DNA of 64,000 nucleotides from Verrucomicrobiota bacterium (GTDB taxonomy: Bacteria > Verrucomicrobiota > Verrucomicrobiia > Limisphaerales > CAIMTB01). Position 1 is the first letter of the stretch; each line of letters begins with the position of its first letter. Under the pieces are notes generated by a model. The model was not told where the DNA came from and searched no databases. It worked only from the letters and a program-made list of their open reading frames with translations. Both the position numbers and the translations under genes were made by a program. Shown here one piece after another: positions 26,301 through 35,100 of the stretch. The DNA is taken from positions 1 to 64,000 of the forward strand of contig CAUJJW010000063.1 in assembly GCA_963205105.1 (NCBI GenBank), written 5' to 3'.

Positions 26301-26684
26301 ATGAGCACCGATCTTCATCTCAGTCGACGCGAACGCCAGATCATGGACGTCCTCCATGCCCGCGGCGAAGCCGGCGCCTCCGAGGTTCTCGAAGCCCTTC
26401 CCGATCCACCCAGCTATTCCGCGGTCCGCGCCCTGCTCCGTATTCTCGAGGAAAAGGGCCACATCTCCCACCGCGACGACGGCGGCCGTTACATCTACCG
26501 CCCCCAGGTTTCCCACAAGGCCGCCAGTCGCAGCGCCCTGAAACGGGTCGTCACCACCTTCTTCGAGGGCTCCGTCGCCCAGGCCATGGCGGCGCTCCTG
26601 GAAACCGCCGACACCGAAATCCCCGAACCGGAGGTGCGTCGACTCCGGCAGATCATCGACAAGGCGCGAAAGGAGGGACGCTGA
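26301..26684 (+). CDS. BlaI/MecI/CopY-family transcriptional repressor
   Basis: This 127-residue winged-helix protein matches the penicillinase-repressor family: LSRRERQIMDVLHARGEA, ASEVLEALPDPPSYSAVRALLRILEEKG and HRDDGGRYIYRP wing, followed by a C-terminal dimerisation helix pair. Classical members are cleaved when the M56 partner senses its signal, releasing the target promoter. Two TGCTAA(A/T)TTTCCAGCA operators sit upstream. The M56 gene follows after 1 bp. No beta-lactamase gene is adjacent, so the regulated genes and inducer are unknown. Such pairs are frequent in Verrucomicrobiota and Planctomycetes. Confidence 0.93.
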   Translation: MSTDLHLSRRERQIMDVLHARGEAGASEVLEALPDPPSYSAVRALLRILEEKGHISHRDDGGRYIYRPQVSHKAASRSALKRVVTTFFEGSVAQAMAALLETADTEIPEPEVRRLRQIIDKARKEGR

Positions 26685-26685
26685 T

Positions 26686-28572
26686 ATGCACCTCGCAGCC
26701 ATCCTCTCTTCGACGTTGGCGGATGCCGCCGCAGCCGCTGTGGCCGATCTTGTCGCCGATGCGCTCACGCGCGGCACCCTATGGTTTGCCCTGGCTTACC
26801 TGGTCTGCCGAGGGATTCGCCGATTGTCCGCCGCCGAGCGCCACGGTGTTTGGCTGCTCGCCTTATCGGCCACCGCCATCGCTTCTTTGGCCGCGGCCGC
26901 AGCGCGGTTCCCCGGCCGCACCCTCCCTGGTGCTCCCCTGCTCCAAGACGTTTCGCCCTCGTCAGAATTCGCGCTCGTGACTCTCGAACCCCCGTCGCTG
27001 CCTACCGTCGCCTCACCGGAACCGATTCACAGCCGCGAACCCAAGCCAGCGACCAGCCCGGAAAGCCGCCATTGGCGTGTCGCGACTTGGTCGCTTCCGC
27101 TCGATGCGGCCGAAGCGCCTGGCATTGCGGTCCTCTGGTGTGCTGGTTTCCTGGCTGTGCTCGCCCGAGCGGCCGTCGGGCACGCAGCCCTCGCGCGCCT
27201 GAGAAGCTCCGCAACACCGGTTCACGACACGGATTGGCTGTCGCTGCTCGATAACCTTCGAAAAGCCCGCGGACTCCGACGCCCCATCGGACTCCGGCGC
27301 GGCCCAAGGGTGCGGCTCCCACTCGTCCTCGGAACGTGGTCCCCCGTCATCCTCCTCCCCGAGTCCAGCCGGGACTGGGATGGCGAACGTCGCCGTGCTG
27401 TACTCCTCCACGAACTCGGCCACGTCCGCCGCTTCGACTGCCTGGTCCAGGACCTTGGCTCGCTGGCCTTCGCCGTCCTCTGGTTCCACCCCCTGGCCTG
27501 GTTCGCCCGCACACGCCTGCGCGTGGAACGCGAACACGCGTGCGATGACACAGTCATCAGCGATGGCTTCAAACCGTCCGATTATGCCGAGCACCTCGTC
27601 GACCTCGCCGGACCTGGCGAGAGCAGCGTTCCGCACGCGGCGGTCGCCATGGCCCGCACGGGTCATCTGACGGAGCGTGTCCATGCCATTCTCGATCCCT
27701 TGAGGCCACGTCGATCGCGACTGCCGCACGGATCCATTGTCTTCTTCGCCGGGATTGTGGGCACTGCCTGCTTGTTTCCCCGCATCCTCGCCGTGGAAGC
27801 CACAAACAGCACCGACCTGGCACCAAGGACTGTCACCCAAAACACGATTCCCACTGCCGCCAAATCGGAGACTTTGCTGGTGCTCGCGGAATCGGAAACC
27901 GAGGGAATCCGGAGACTGCGCACTGCCGTGGAGGAACAGCAAAAGCGCGTCGGGGAACTGGAACGAAACCTCCAACGCACCCGCGTCTCCCTACAGCTTC
28001 CAACGCCCCTCGACCCACGCTCTGAGAATTCGGACCCACAGTCGAACGCCCGTCACATAGAACACCTGCAAGCCGAGGTCCGGTCGCGCCTCGTTCGCCT
28101 CGTCGCTCAGCACGATCGAATCGCCGCGCTTCCTGAGGGCAACCTGACCGCCGTCCTGCTTTCCCTGCAACCGGAAGACCGCCTGCTCCAGCATCTCGCC
28201 ATCGCCCAGCTTGACGCGAGACTCCAATACGAAGCCTCCGCTGCTGTCCATGGCGAAGCCCATCCCGAAGCCCGGCGAACCTCGAAGGTGCTGGAACTCA
28301 TCGACCGTGAACTCGCCGGTCGCGTGCAAGGCATCCTCCGAGCGATGAAGACCCAGATCGAGGCGACCCAGGCGGAATTGGCCCATCTGGACAAGGCCCG
28401 ACAGTCCGAGGTCGAACGCGCTTCCGAACTCAACGCCTTCTTTCTAGAGAAGCGGGATGTGGAAAATGCTCGCCTCATGCTCGACGTGCTCAGCCGCAAA
28501 TTGGCTCAGGAAATGTTTGATGCCCAAAATCCACGCCCAACACGCGGCAGCAACACCCCTGCCAAACCCTGA
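26686..28572 (+). CDS. BlaR1-like M56 family membrane metallopeptidase
   Basis: The product has 628 residues. TM helices at about 30-75 and 146-166 precede the cytosolic zinc protease loop with HELGH (H242-H246) and the downstream LRVEREHACDD supplying the third ligand, then a TM near 350. In place of the penicillin-binding sensor domain of true BlaR1, the roughly 240-residue C-terminal part is Glu/Arg/Leu-rich and predicted to be coiled-coil (about 390-440 and 520-600). The signal it senses is therefore probably not a beta-lactam. It is likely to inactivate the repressor encoded just upstream. Confidence 0.88.
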   Translation: MHLAAILSSTLADAAAAAVADLVADALTRGTLWFALAYLVCRGIRRLSAAERHGVWLLALSATAIASLAAAAARFPGRTLPGAPLLQDVSPSSEFALVTLEPPSLPTVASPEPIHSREPKPATSPESRHWRVATWSLPLDAAEAPGIAVLWCAGFLAVLARAAVGHAALARLRSSATPVHDTDWLSLLDNLRKARGLRRPIGLRRGPRVRLPLVLGTWSPVILLPESSRDWDGERRRAVLLHELGHVRRFDCLVQDLGSLAFAVLWFHPLAWFARTRLRVEREHACDDTVISDGFKPSDYAEHLVDLAGPGESSVPHAAVAMARTGHLTERVHAILDPLRPRRSRLPHGSIVFFAGIVGTACLFPRILAVEATNSTDLAPRTVTQNTIPTAAKSETLLVLAESETEGIRRLRTAVEEQQKRVGELERNLQRTRVSLQLPTPLDPRSENSDPQSNARHIEHLQAEVRSRLVRLVAQHDRIAALPEGNLTAVLLSLQPEDRLLQHLAIAQLDARLQYEASAAVHGEAHPEARRTSKVLELIDRELAGRVQGILRAMKTQIEATQAELAHLDKARQSEVERASELNAFFLEKRDVENARLMLDVLSRKLAQEMFDAQNPRPTRGSNTPAKP

Positions 28573-28610
28573 GGCACGACCCGCTTTCGACAACCCTCGC
28601 GCTATTCGCG

Positions 28611-29696
28611 TTACGCCCTCGCCGACGCCCGCGCCAGCCGATCCGCGATCGCCGACCACTCCGGGGCCCGCGGCACCGCTTCCATCACGATGGTCGAGGC
28701 GCCCAATTCATCGCACCGATGCCACTCGGCGTATAACGCCCGCGCGTACGCCTCGGGATCCGCAGGAATCACGCAGATCCGCGCCGCCGCATCCATTCCG
28801 GGAATCACCTGATGCGCGATCACATGGGCTTTCGACAAATCCACGCCGTCACGGCGCAACTGCGCCCGCAGATGGCGTTCGTCCCGCCAGTGGCCGATCC
28901 AGAGACGCGCCTTCGGCGCATAATGCCGCGCCAGTTGGCCCGGGCTTCGTAACGGCCCCAACGGCCCCTTCCCCACCACCGACGGAGCCCCCTCACCGGA
29001 CCCTGCACCCACAATCCCGGCCACCGCTGCCGCGGAAATCATGCCGGGTCGAAGCACGCAGGCGGGAGTCACGGTCACATCCACCACCGTCGATTCGATG
29101 CCCACGTTCGAGGCCCCGCCATCCACGATCAACCCCACCCGATCCCCCATGCCGGCTCTCACGTGTTCCGCCTGGGTCGGGGAAACAGCGTTGGAGAGGT
29201 TGGCACTCGGCGCGGCCAGGGGAAATCCGCAGGCACGAATCAACGCCTGCATGAACGGATGCGACGGCCAGCGAATGCCCACCGTCGGACCCCCCGCAGT
29301 GACTTCCTCCGGAATTCGAGGCCCTTTCGGAACCACCAACGTTAGCGGTCCGGGCCAAAAGGCCGACCCCAGCCGATCCGCCACCTCCGGCCACTCGGCC
29401 GCGCATTCCCGCGCCATGGCCCCGCTCGCCACGTGCACGATCACGGGGTTCTCGGCGGACCGCCCCTTTAACGTGAAAATTCGACGAACCGCCTCCGAAT
29501 TCCACGCATTGGCCGCCAATCCATAGACTGTTTCGGTGGGAACCACCACCACATCCCCTTGTCGCAGACGTTCCGCCGCCCGGTCGACCGCCGCGGCGAA
29601 CAACGCCGGCGTGTGGGTGGATAGGACCTCGGCGCCAGAATTCAATGGGTGGGTTGTGTTCAAATCAGTCACCAGAGAAAGCCAGATCGGCGCCAC
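28611..29696 (-). CDS. Threonylcarbamoyl-AMP synthase, Sua5 type
   Basis: The 361-residue protein has the YrdC-like domain (about 30-230) with VVVPTETVYGLAANAW, KGRSAENPVIVHV, FWPGPLTLVVPK, AAPSANLS and VESTVVD-like NVGIESTVVDV motifs. A linker SPGQLARHYAPKARL then leads to a C-terminal Sua5 domain. It makes threonylcarbamoyl-AMP for the t6A modification at position 37 of ANN-decoding tRNAs. A GTG at 29696 is the longest start; another GTG eight codons in is possible. The gene converges with blaR and diverges from trpD. Confidence 0.93.
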   Translation of the reverse strand: MAPIWLSLVTDLNTTHPLNSGAEVLSTHTPALFAAAVDRAAERLRQGDVVVVPTETVYGLAANAWNSEAVRRIFTLKGRSAENPVIVHVASGAMARECAAEWPEVADRLGSAFWPGPLTLVVPKGPRIPEEVTAGGPTVGIRWPSHPFMQALIRACGFPLAAPSANLSNAVSPTQAEHVRAGMGDRVGLIVDGGASNVGIESTVVDVTVTPACVLRPGMISAAAVAGIVGAGSGEGAPSVVGKGPLGPLRSPGQLARHYAPKARLWIGHWRDERHLRAQLRRDGVDLSKAHVIAHQVIPGMDAAARICVIPADPEAYARALYAEWHRCDELGASTIVMEAVPRAPEWSAIADRLARASARA

Positions 29697-29761
29697 GCGG
29701 GAAAGGGTTTAGCTGAGCTCCGGGCTCGCCGGCCCGAAACGCCGCCGATAAGCTGCTCTTC

Positions 29762-30814
29762 ATGCTCGCCGCCCTGACCGCAAAGGTTCGCGAAGGCTCG
29801 GAACTTTCGCCTGCCGATATTCAGCACGCCGTGCATCTGCTGGCCGCTGAAAACCAGGAAGTTCAGCCCAAGGCGGATTTCCTCACCGCCCTCGCTCAAC
29901 GCGGTGAAACACCCGCGGAAATTTCCGGGTTTGCTCAGGCTTTACGGGCACTTTCTGTGGAACCGCCCATCGATCCCGCCACCCGGGCCCTCGGACTGAT
30001 GGACGTCTGTGGCACCGGCGGCGACCACCAAAACACCTTCAACATCTCCACCACCGTCGCCCTGGTCGTCGCCAGCGCCGGCATCCCCGTCGCCAAACAC
30101 GGCAATCGCGCCATCACGTCCCGCTCCGGCAGCGCCGATGTCCTCGAAGCTTTGGGCATCCAGGTGGATCTCGAACCACAGGAGGCTGCCGACTGGCTAA
30201 GGGATCATCACTTCGCTTTTTTCTTTGCGCCGCGCTATCACCCGGCGTTTCGACACATCGCACCGGCACGGAAGCAATGCGCTCAACTCGGCCAACGCAC
30301 ATTGTTCAATTTCTTAGGGCCGCTTCTTAACCCAGCCCGACCTGATCTCCAACTGGTCGGTGTCTCTCAACCATCCCTTTGCGAACCGCTGGCGCGCGTG
30401 CTGCAAAATCTGGGACTCCGACGGGCCATGGTGGTCTGCGGCCGGGCCGGCACCAGTCACCTCGATGAGCTGTCCACGGTCGGGGATAATACCGTCGCCG
30501 AATTCCATCATGCGCGCGGGTTGTCCATCAGCACCCTTTCCCCTCATCTCTTCCCCATCCAACCGGTTACGATCGGCGACCTGGCGGGCGGGGACTGCGG
30601 GGTCAACGCCGCCGTGGTCACCCGCATTCTGGCCGGTGAGGAACGCGGCCCGAAACGGGACGCCGTCATCCTGAATGCCGCCGCCGCCCTATTCCTTGCC
30701 GACCGCTCCCGGACCCTGCTGGAAGGATGGGATCTGGCGGCCGACCTTCTCGACTCAGGAAGAGCCTTAATTAAGCTCGGGGAATTGCAGCAAGCCACAC
30801 GCAAAAATCCCTAG
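29762..30814 (+). CDS. trpD: Anthranilate phosphoribosyltransferase
   Basis: The 350-residue enzyme transfers the phosphoribosyl group of PRPP to anthranilate in tryptophan biosynthesis. It shows DVCGTGGDHQNTFNIST (PRPP-binding loop), VAKHGNRAITSRSGSADVLEALG, FFFAPRYHPAFRHIAPARK (anthranilate channel) and TLFNFLGPLLNPAR. The length matches the family. It stands alone here, without other trp genes, and 121 bp of AT-richer sequence follow before the fused regulator gene. Confidence 0.95.
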   Translation: MLAALTAKVREGSELSPADIQHAVHLLAAENQEVQPKADFLTALAQRGETPAEISGFAQALRALSVEPPIDPATRALGLMDVCGTGGDHQNTFNISTTVALVVASAGIPVAKHGNRAITSRSGSADVLEALGIQVDLEPQEAADWLRDHHFAFFFAPRYHPAFRHIAPARKQCAQLGQRTLFNFLGPLLNPARPDLQLVGVSQPSLCEPLARVLQNLGLRRAMVVCGRAGTSHLDELSTVGDNTVAEFHHARGLSISTLSPHLFPIQPVTIGDLAGGDCGVNAAVVTRILAGEERGPKRDAVILNAAAALFLADRSRTLLEGWDLAADLLDSGRALIKLGELQQATRKNP

Positions 30815-30935
30815 AAACCAACCCCTAGTTTATTCACCCAACCCTTTCGAATACAATCAATTGTGTGCTTGCAAGAAAAAAAAATACCACATACGCTCAC
30901 TGAGTCGTTGAAGTAAAAACTCAGCTCATCCCACC

Positions 30936-32072
30936 GTGACCCGTATATTTCTCATTCTGGCCCACACGTTGACTCGTGCGGGGTTGCGTAATTGCCTAGC
31001 GGGTAACACCGACTTGCAAGTCGTTGGGGATGCCCCAGACGCAGCTGGCGGGTGGCCCCAGGTCACGCAGCTTCGTCCTGATCTGATCGTACTGGACGGA
31101 GTCGCTCTGAATGCGCTCCACGCCAGCGGACGGTTTCCCACCGACTCCGACAAATCACCAGCACCCACGCTCGTGCTTTTCACGGACAACGACGCCATGG
31201 AGCAAACGGACAGCGCGCTTCAGGCCGGCGTTCGTGGCTTCCTCGACACCGCCACCACCCCGGAGGCGCTGATCAGCGCGCTTCGTCGTGTCGCGGCTGG
31301 CGAACGTTACGTCTCACCCGCACTCCTCCCTCCGCGCGTCGGCCCCGAGGAAGGCGTTCCGGTGATCCCCGAGACCAATCCGGAAAGCCTGCTCTCCGCC
31401 CGGGAACTGGAAGTGTTCATTCTCACCGCCGGCGGCCTGGAATCGAAAGAGATTGGCGATCGCCTGGGCATCAGCCCTCGCACGGTGGATGTGCATCGCG
31501 CCAACATCCGCCAAAAGCTCGGCCTGAGCGGGGTCCATGAGCTGATGCGGTATGCGCTGATGTGGAAGCAGAACCGCGAGCGCACGAACCGGGCCGGCCG
31601 CTTCTGCAACGAACGCCGTCCCATGCTGCTCGTCGAGGACGATGAAGTGGACGTTCTCAGCGTTCAGCGGGCCCTGGCCCGACTCCCAGCCCGTTTCCAG
31701 GTGGAAGCCGCCCGCAACGGCGAAGAAGCTCTCGCCTGGCTTCGCAATCACGGGAACGTGCCCCCGTTCATGATCCTTCTGGACATCAACATGCCACGCA
31801 TGAACGGCCATGAGTTCCTCGCCGAACTGCGCAAGGACCCGGCCCTGAAGACCCTGCCGATCGTCGTCCTCACCACCTCCCCGCACGAAGCAGACCGGGA
31901 TCGGCTCTACGCCGCAGGCATCACCGCCTACTTCGTGAAGCCCACCACCACGGAGGATTTTTCCGAGCTGTTCCGCACGCTGGCTGAGTTCTGGGGCTTC
32001 AATTCGCCGCCCCCTTATCCGGCCGGCGCATCCGCTCTCCCCGCAGAACGGGAACGCGCTCAAGCGGCCTGA
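30936..32072 (+). CDS. REC-LuxR-REC fusion response regulator
   Basis: This 378-residue protein has an N-terminal NarL-type receiver (about 1-125) that keeps Asp54 but lacks the acidic pair: the usual V-D-D-H reads L-A-H-T. A LuxR HTH (150-207, LSARELEVFILTAGGLESKE and ISPRTVDVHRANIRQKLGLS) follows. A second, complete Rcp1/CheY-like receiver (about 230-352) has LLVEDDEVDV, Asp283 in ILLDINMPRMNGHEF and Lys335 in YFVKP. No stop codon separates the halves; an ATG at 31623 could allow separate production of the second receiver. The start is GTG. It precedes the 1951-residue kinase by 59 bp and is its likely partner. Confidence 0.85.
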   Translation: MTRIFLILAHTLTRAGLRNCLAGNTDLQVVGDAPDAAGGWPQVTQLRPDLIVLDGVALNALHASGRFPTDSDKSPAPTLVLFTDNDAMEQTDSALQAGVRGFLDTATTPEALISALRRVAAGERYVSPALLPPRVGPEEGVPVIPETNPESLLSARELEVFILTAGGLESKEIGDRLGISPRTVDVHRANIRQKLGLSGVHELMRYALMWKQNRERTNRAGRFCNERRPMLLVEDDEVDVLSVQRALARLPARFQVEAARNGEEALAWLRNHGNVPPFMILLDINMPRMNGHEFLAELRKDPALKTLPIVVLTTSPHEADRDRLYAAGITAYFVKPTTTEDFSELFRTLAEFWGFNSPPPYPAGASALPAERERAQAA

Positions 32073-32131
32073 AAGCGGCTTTGACCCGCGCGAAGGGGTT
32101 TCGTCGACCCGGACGAATCGAAACCGGGCGT

Positions 32132-35100
32132 ATGCCTCAACGGCACTTCGTCGTCGTTCTTCGTCGATTCCATCGCTGGGCGAGGGTCCTTGTGGCCCTC
32201 GCCTCGTTTGTTTTTCAGCCACTTCACGGACTCGCACAGTCGCCCCCCTCGCCTCCAACCACCTTGCGTTCGGCCCGGGAGGCTCGAGCCGTTCCCCGTG
32301 ACTCCGATCCCCTCGTTTCCCGCCCCGTCGACCTGGAAGGGGTGGTGACCTTCGCCAAACCCGGCTGGGAAACGTTCTACCTCCAGGACGATTCCGCCGG
32401 CATCGCTTTCTGGGGCGATTCCCTTCCCGCCGACCTCGCCGCCGGTGATCGTGTCCGCCTCCAGGGCCAATGGCGGCCGGGCCGTTTCGCTCCATTCGTC
32501 GAGACCACCCACATTGTCCGCCTCGGCCGATCCACACTTCCGCCGAGCCGACCGGCCCTTCCCCGTGATCTGCTCGCCGGAGCCGAGGATGGCCAGCGCG
32601 TCTCCGCAGTGGGGGTGATCCGGAAGTCCGCGACCCAGGACCATCTCACCGAATGGGAGGTTCACGGGGAATTCGGCGGACTGGAAACCTTCCTCATCGA
32701 CCTGCCCGGCAACCCATGGTCGGAACCCAAGTGGATCGGAGCTCGCGTCCGGGTTCACGGCGTCTGCTCCTCGCGCTTCAACGACCTCTCCCAGTTCACT
32801 TCCCCAAGGCTCCTGGTCCATCGAGGGGAAGACATCGAACTGCTGTCGCCGCCTCCGGATAACCCGTTTGATCTGCCCCACGTTCCGCTGGATAAGATCC
32901 TGAGTTTTGATCCCACCCGCGACCAGGACTCTCAGATCTGCGTCACCGGCGTCGTCACGGCGCTGCGATCCCCTGGATCCTTTTTCATCCAGGCGGGGAA
33001 CCACGGTCTGCGTGTCGAACTCGCCTCCCTCAACCCATCCCCACCGGCCCCGGGATCCCAGGTCGAAGTCATTGGCTTCCCCATGGCCGGCCGGCACGCC
33101 CCCAGTCTTCAGTCCGCCCGCTTCCAAGTGCTCGGAGAAGGTCAGCTGCCCAACCCGCTTGAATTCCTGTGGAAGGACAGCACCGCTCCCATGGACAGCC
33201 TGCTCGTCTCAGTCGAAGGGCAGTTGGCCGAACGAATTCCCGACGGTATCGCCCGCCAATTCCATCTCCAGATCGATGGGGGCAAGGACCTTCTGGTTCG
33301 CCTCCCGTCACCGCTCCGCAAACCATCCCATCTCGACCTGGAACGTGAAAGCCGGGTCCGCCTCACCGGGGTCTACGAGCAGAAGATCGAAACCACCGCC
33401 TCGGGCGTCGACCACGCCCTGGTGCTGCGGGGTTGGGGCGACGTCGAGGTCCTCCACCCCGGACCCTGGTGGACCATGGAACGAGCGACATTGACCGCCT
33501 CCCTCCTCGGCCTGGTGGTTACCCTTGGCCTCACCTGGTCCGCCACCCTCCGCCGTCGCCTGGATGCTCAACGCAAACAACTCGAGGAGCAGCTCGCTCA
33601 TCGCCTTTCGCTCGAACGCCGGCACCGCGAACTTACCGAAGGGGCACCCGACGCCATCTACACCCTCGACACCCGAGGCCGCATCCTGTCCGCCAACCCC
33701 GCCGCCGCCTCCCTCACCGGCCGCACCGAGGCCGAACTCCGCACCCTGTCCATCTTCGAAATCGTCGCCCCAGACGAAATCGAACGCACCCGCTCACGGG
33801 TCCAAAGCCGCTTCGGTGTCGGCGGCGACGCCGCCCCCTTCGAGGTCGATATCGTCACCTCGAATGGTCACCGACGCACCCTGGAGGTCGCTTCCAGGAT
33901 TCTCCGACCACCCGATGCAACACCGGTTCTGGAGGGCGTGGCCCGGGATGTGACGGAACGCCGCCGCGCTCAGGAAGCCCTCAAGGCCCTGCTCGCCACC
34001 ACCGCCCTCGCCGGCGGCAATGAGCTGTTCCAGATCATCGTGCGACGGCTCGCCGAGGTTCTCCGCATCGAATTCGCATTCATCGGCGTCCTCGAAGACG
34101 GCACGCGATCCACCATCCGCACCCTCGCCATCTGGCACGATGGCCATCCCATCCCCGACCGCTCCTACCCCCTCCGCGGCAGCCCCTGCGCCAGCGTTCT
34201 CGGCAACACCATGTGCGTGTACCCGCGCGGGGTTCAGGAACTCTTCCCCGACGACGAGCACCTGCGGCAACTGGACGCCGAAGCCTACGTCGGACTACCC
34301 CTTTGGGATGCGGAAGGCAAACCCCTCGGCCTGCTCGGTATCGTCAGCATCGAACCCTTCGAGCCCGACACCGCCCAAATCGACATGCTCCGGATTCTCG
34401 CCGCCCGCACCGGCGCCGAGATCGATCGCCTGCGAGCCACCCGCGCCCTTCAGGAAAGCGAGGAACGCTTTCGCGAACTTGCCGAACAAACCCGTGATGT
34501 CCTCTGGGTCGCCGACCTGCCCGCCCACCGCCTCGCCTACCTCAGCCCCTCCTTCTCGCGCGTCTGCGACTACCCGATTGATCTCGTCCGTCAGAATCCC
34601 CGCCGACTCCTCCGGCTGATTCCCCGCGAGGACCGCACCCGTGTGCTCGCAGCACTTCGCAAGGCATTGCTCGAACCCAGCGGGCGCTACGCCACTGAAT
34701 ACCGCATCCGCCGAACCGATGGCACGCTCGGCTGGATCCTCGATGAAGGCGTCGTCATCCGAAACGCCGAAGGCCATCCCTACCGCCTGAGCGGCGTCGC
34801 CCGCGACATCACCACCCGCAAGGAAGCCGAACTCGCCCTCGCCGCCGAACGCGCCCGCTTCCGCGAGCTCTTCGAAAACTCGCCGGACGCCATCTTTGTC
34901 GAAAGCCTGGACGGAATCGTCCTCGACGTGAACGGCGCCGCCTGCCGCCTCCACGGCCTCTCGCCGGAACAAATCACCGGACGTCACATCGGCGATCTGG
35001 TGCCGATGGAGCATCGTGAACAGGTCCTCGCCGCCTTCGACCGCCTCATCGCCGGCGAAGTCACCCGCGTCGAAGGCTGGAGCCTCCGCAGTGACGGCTC

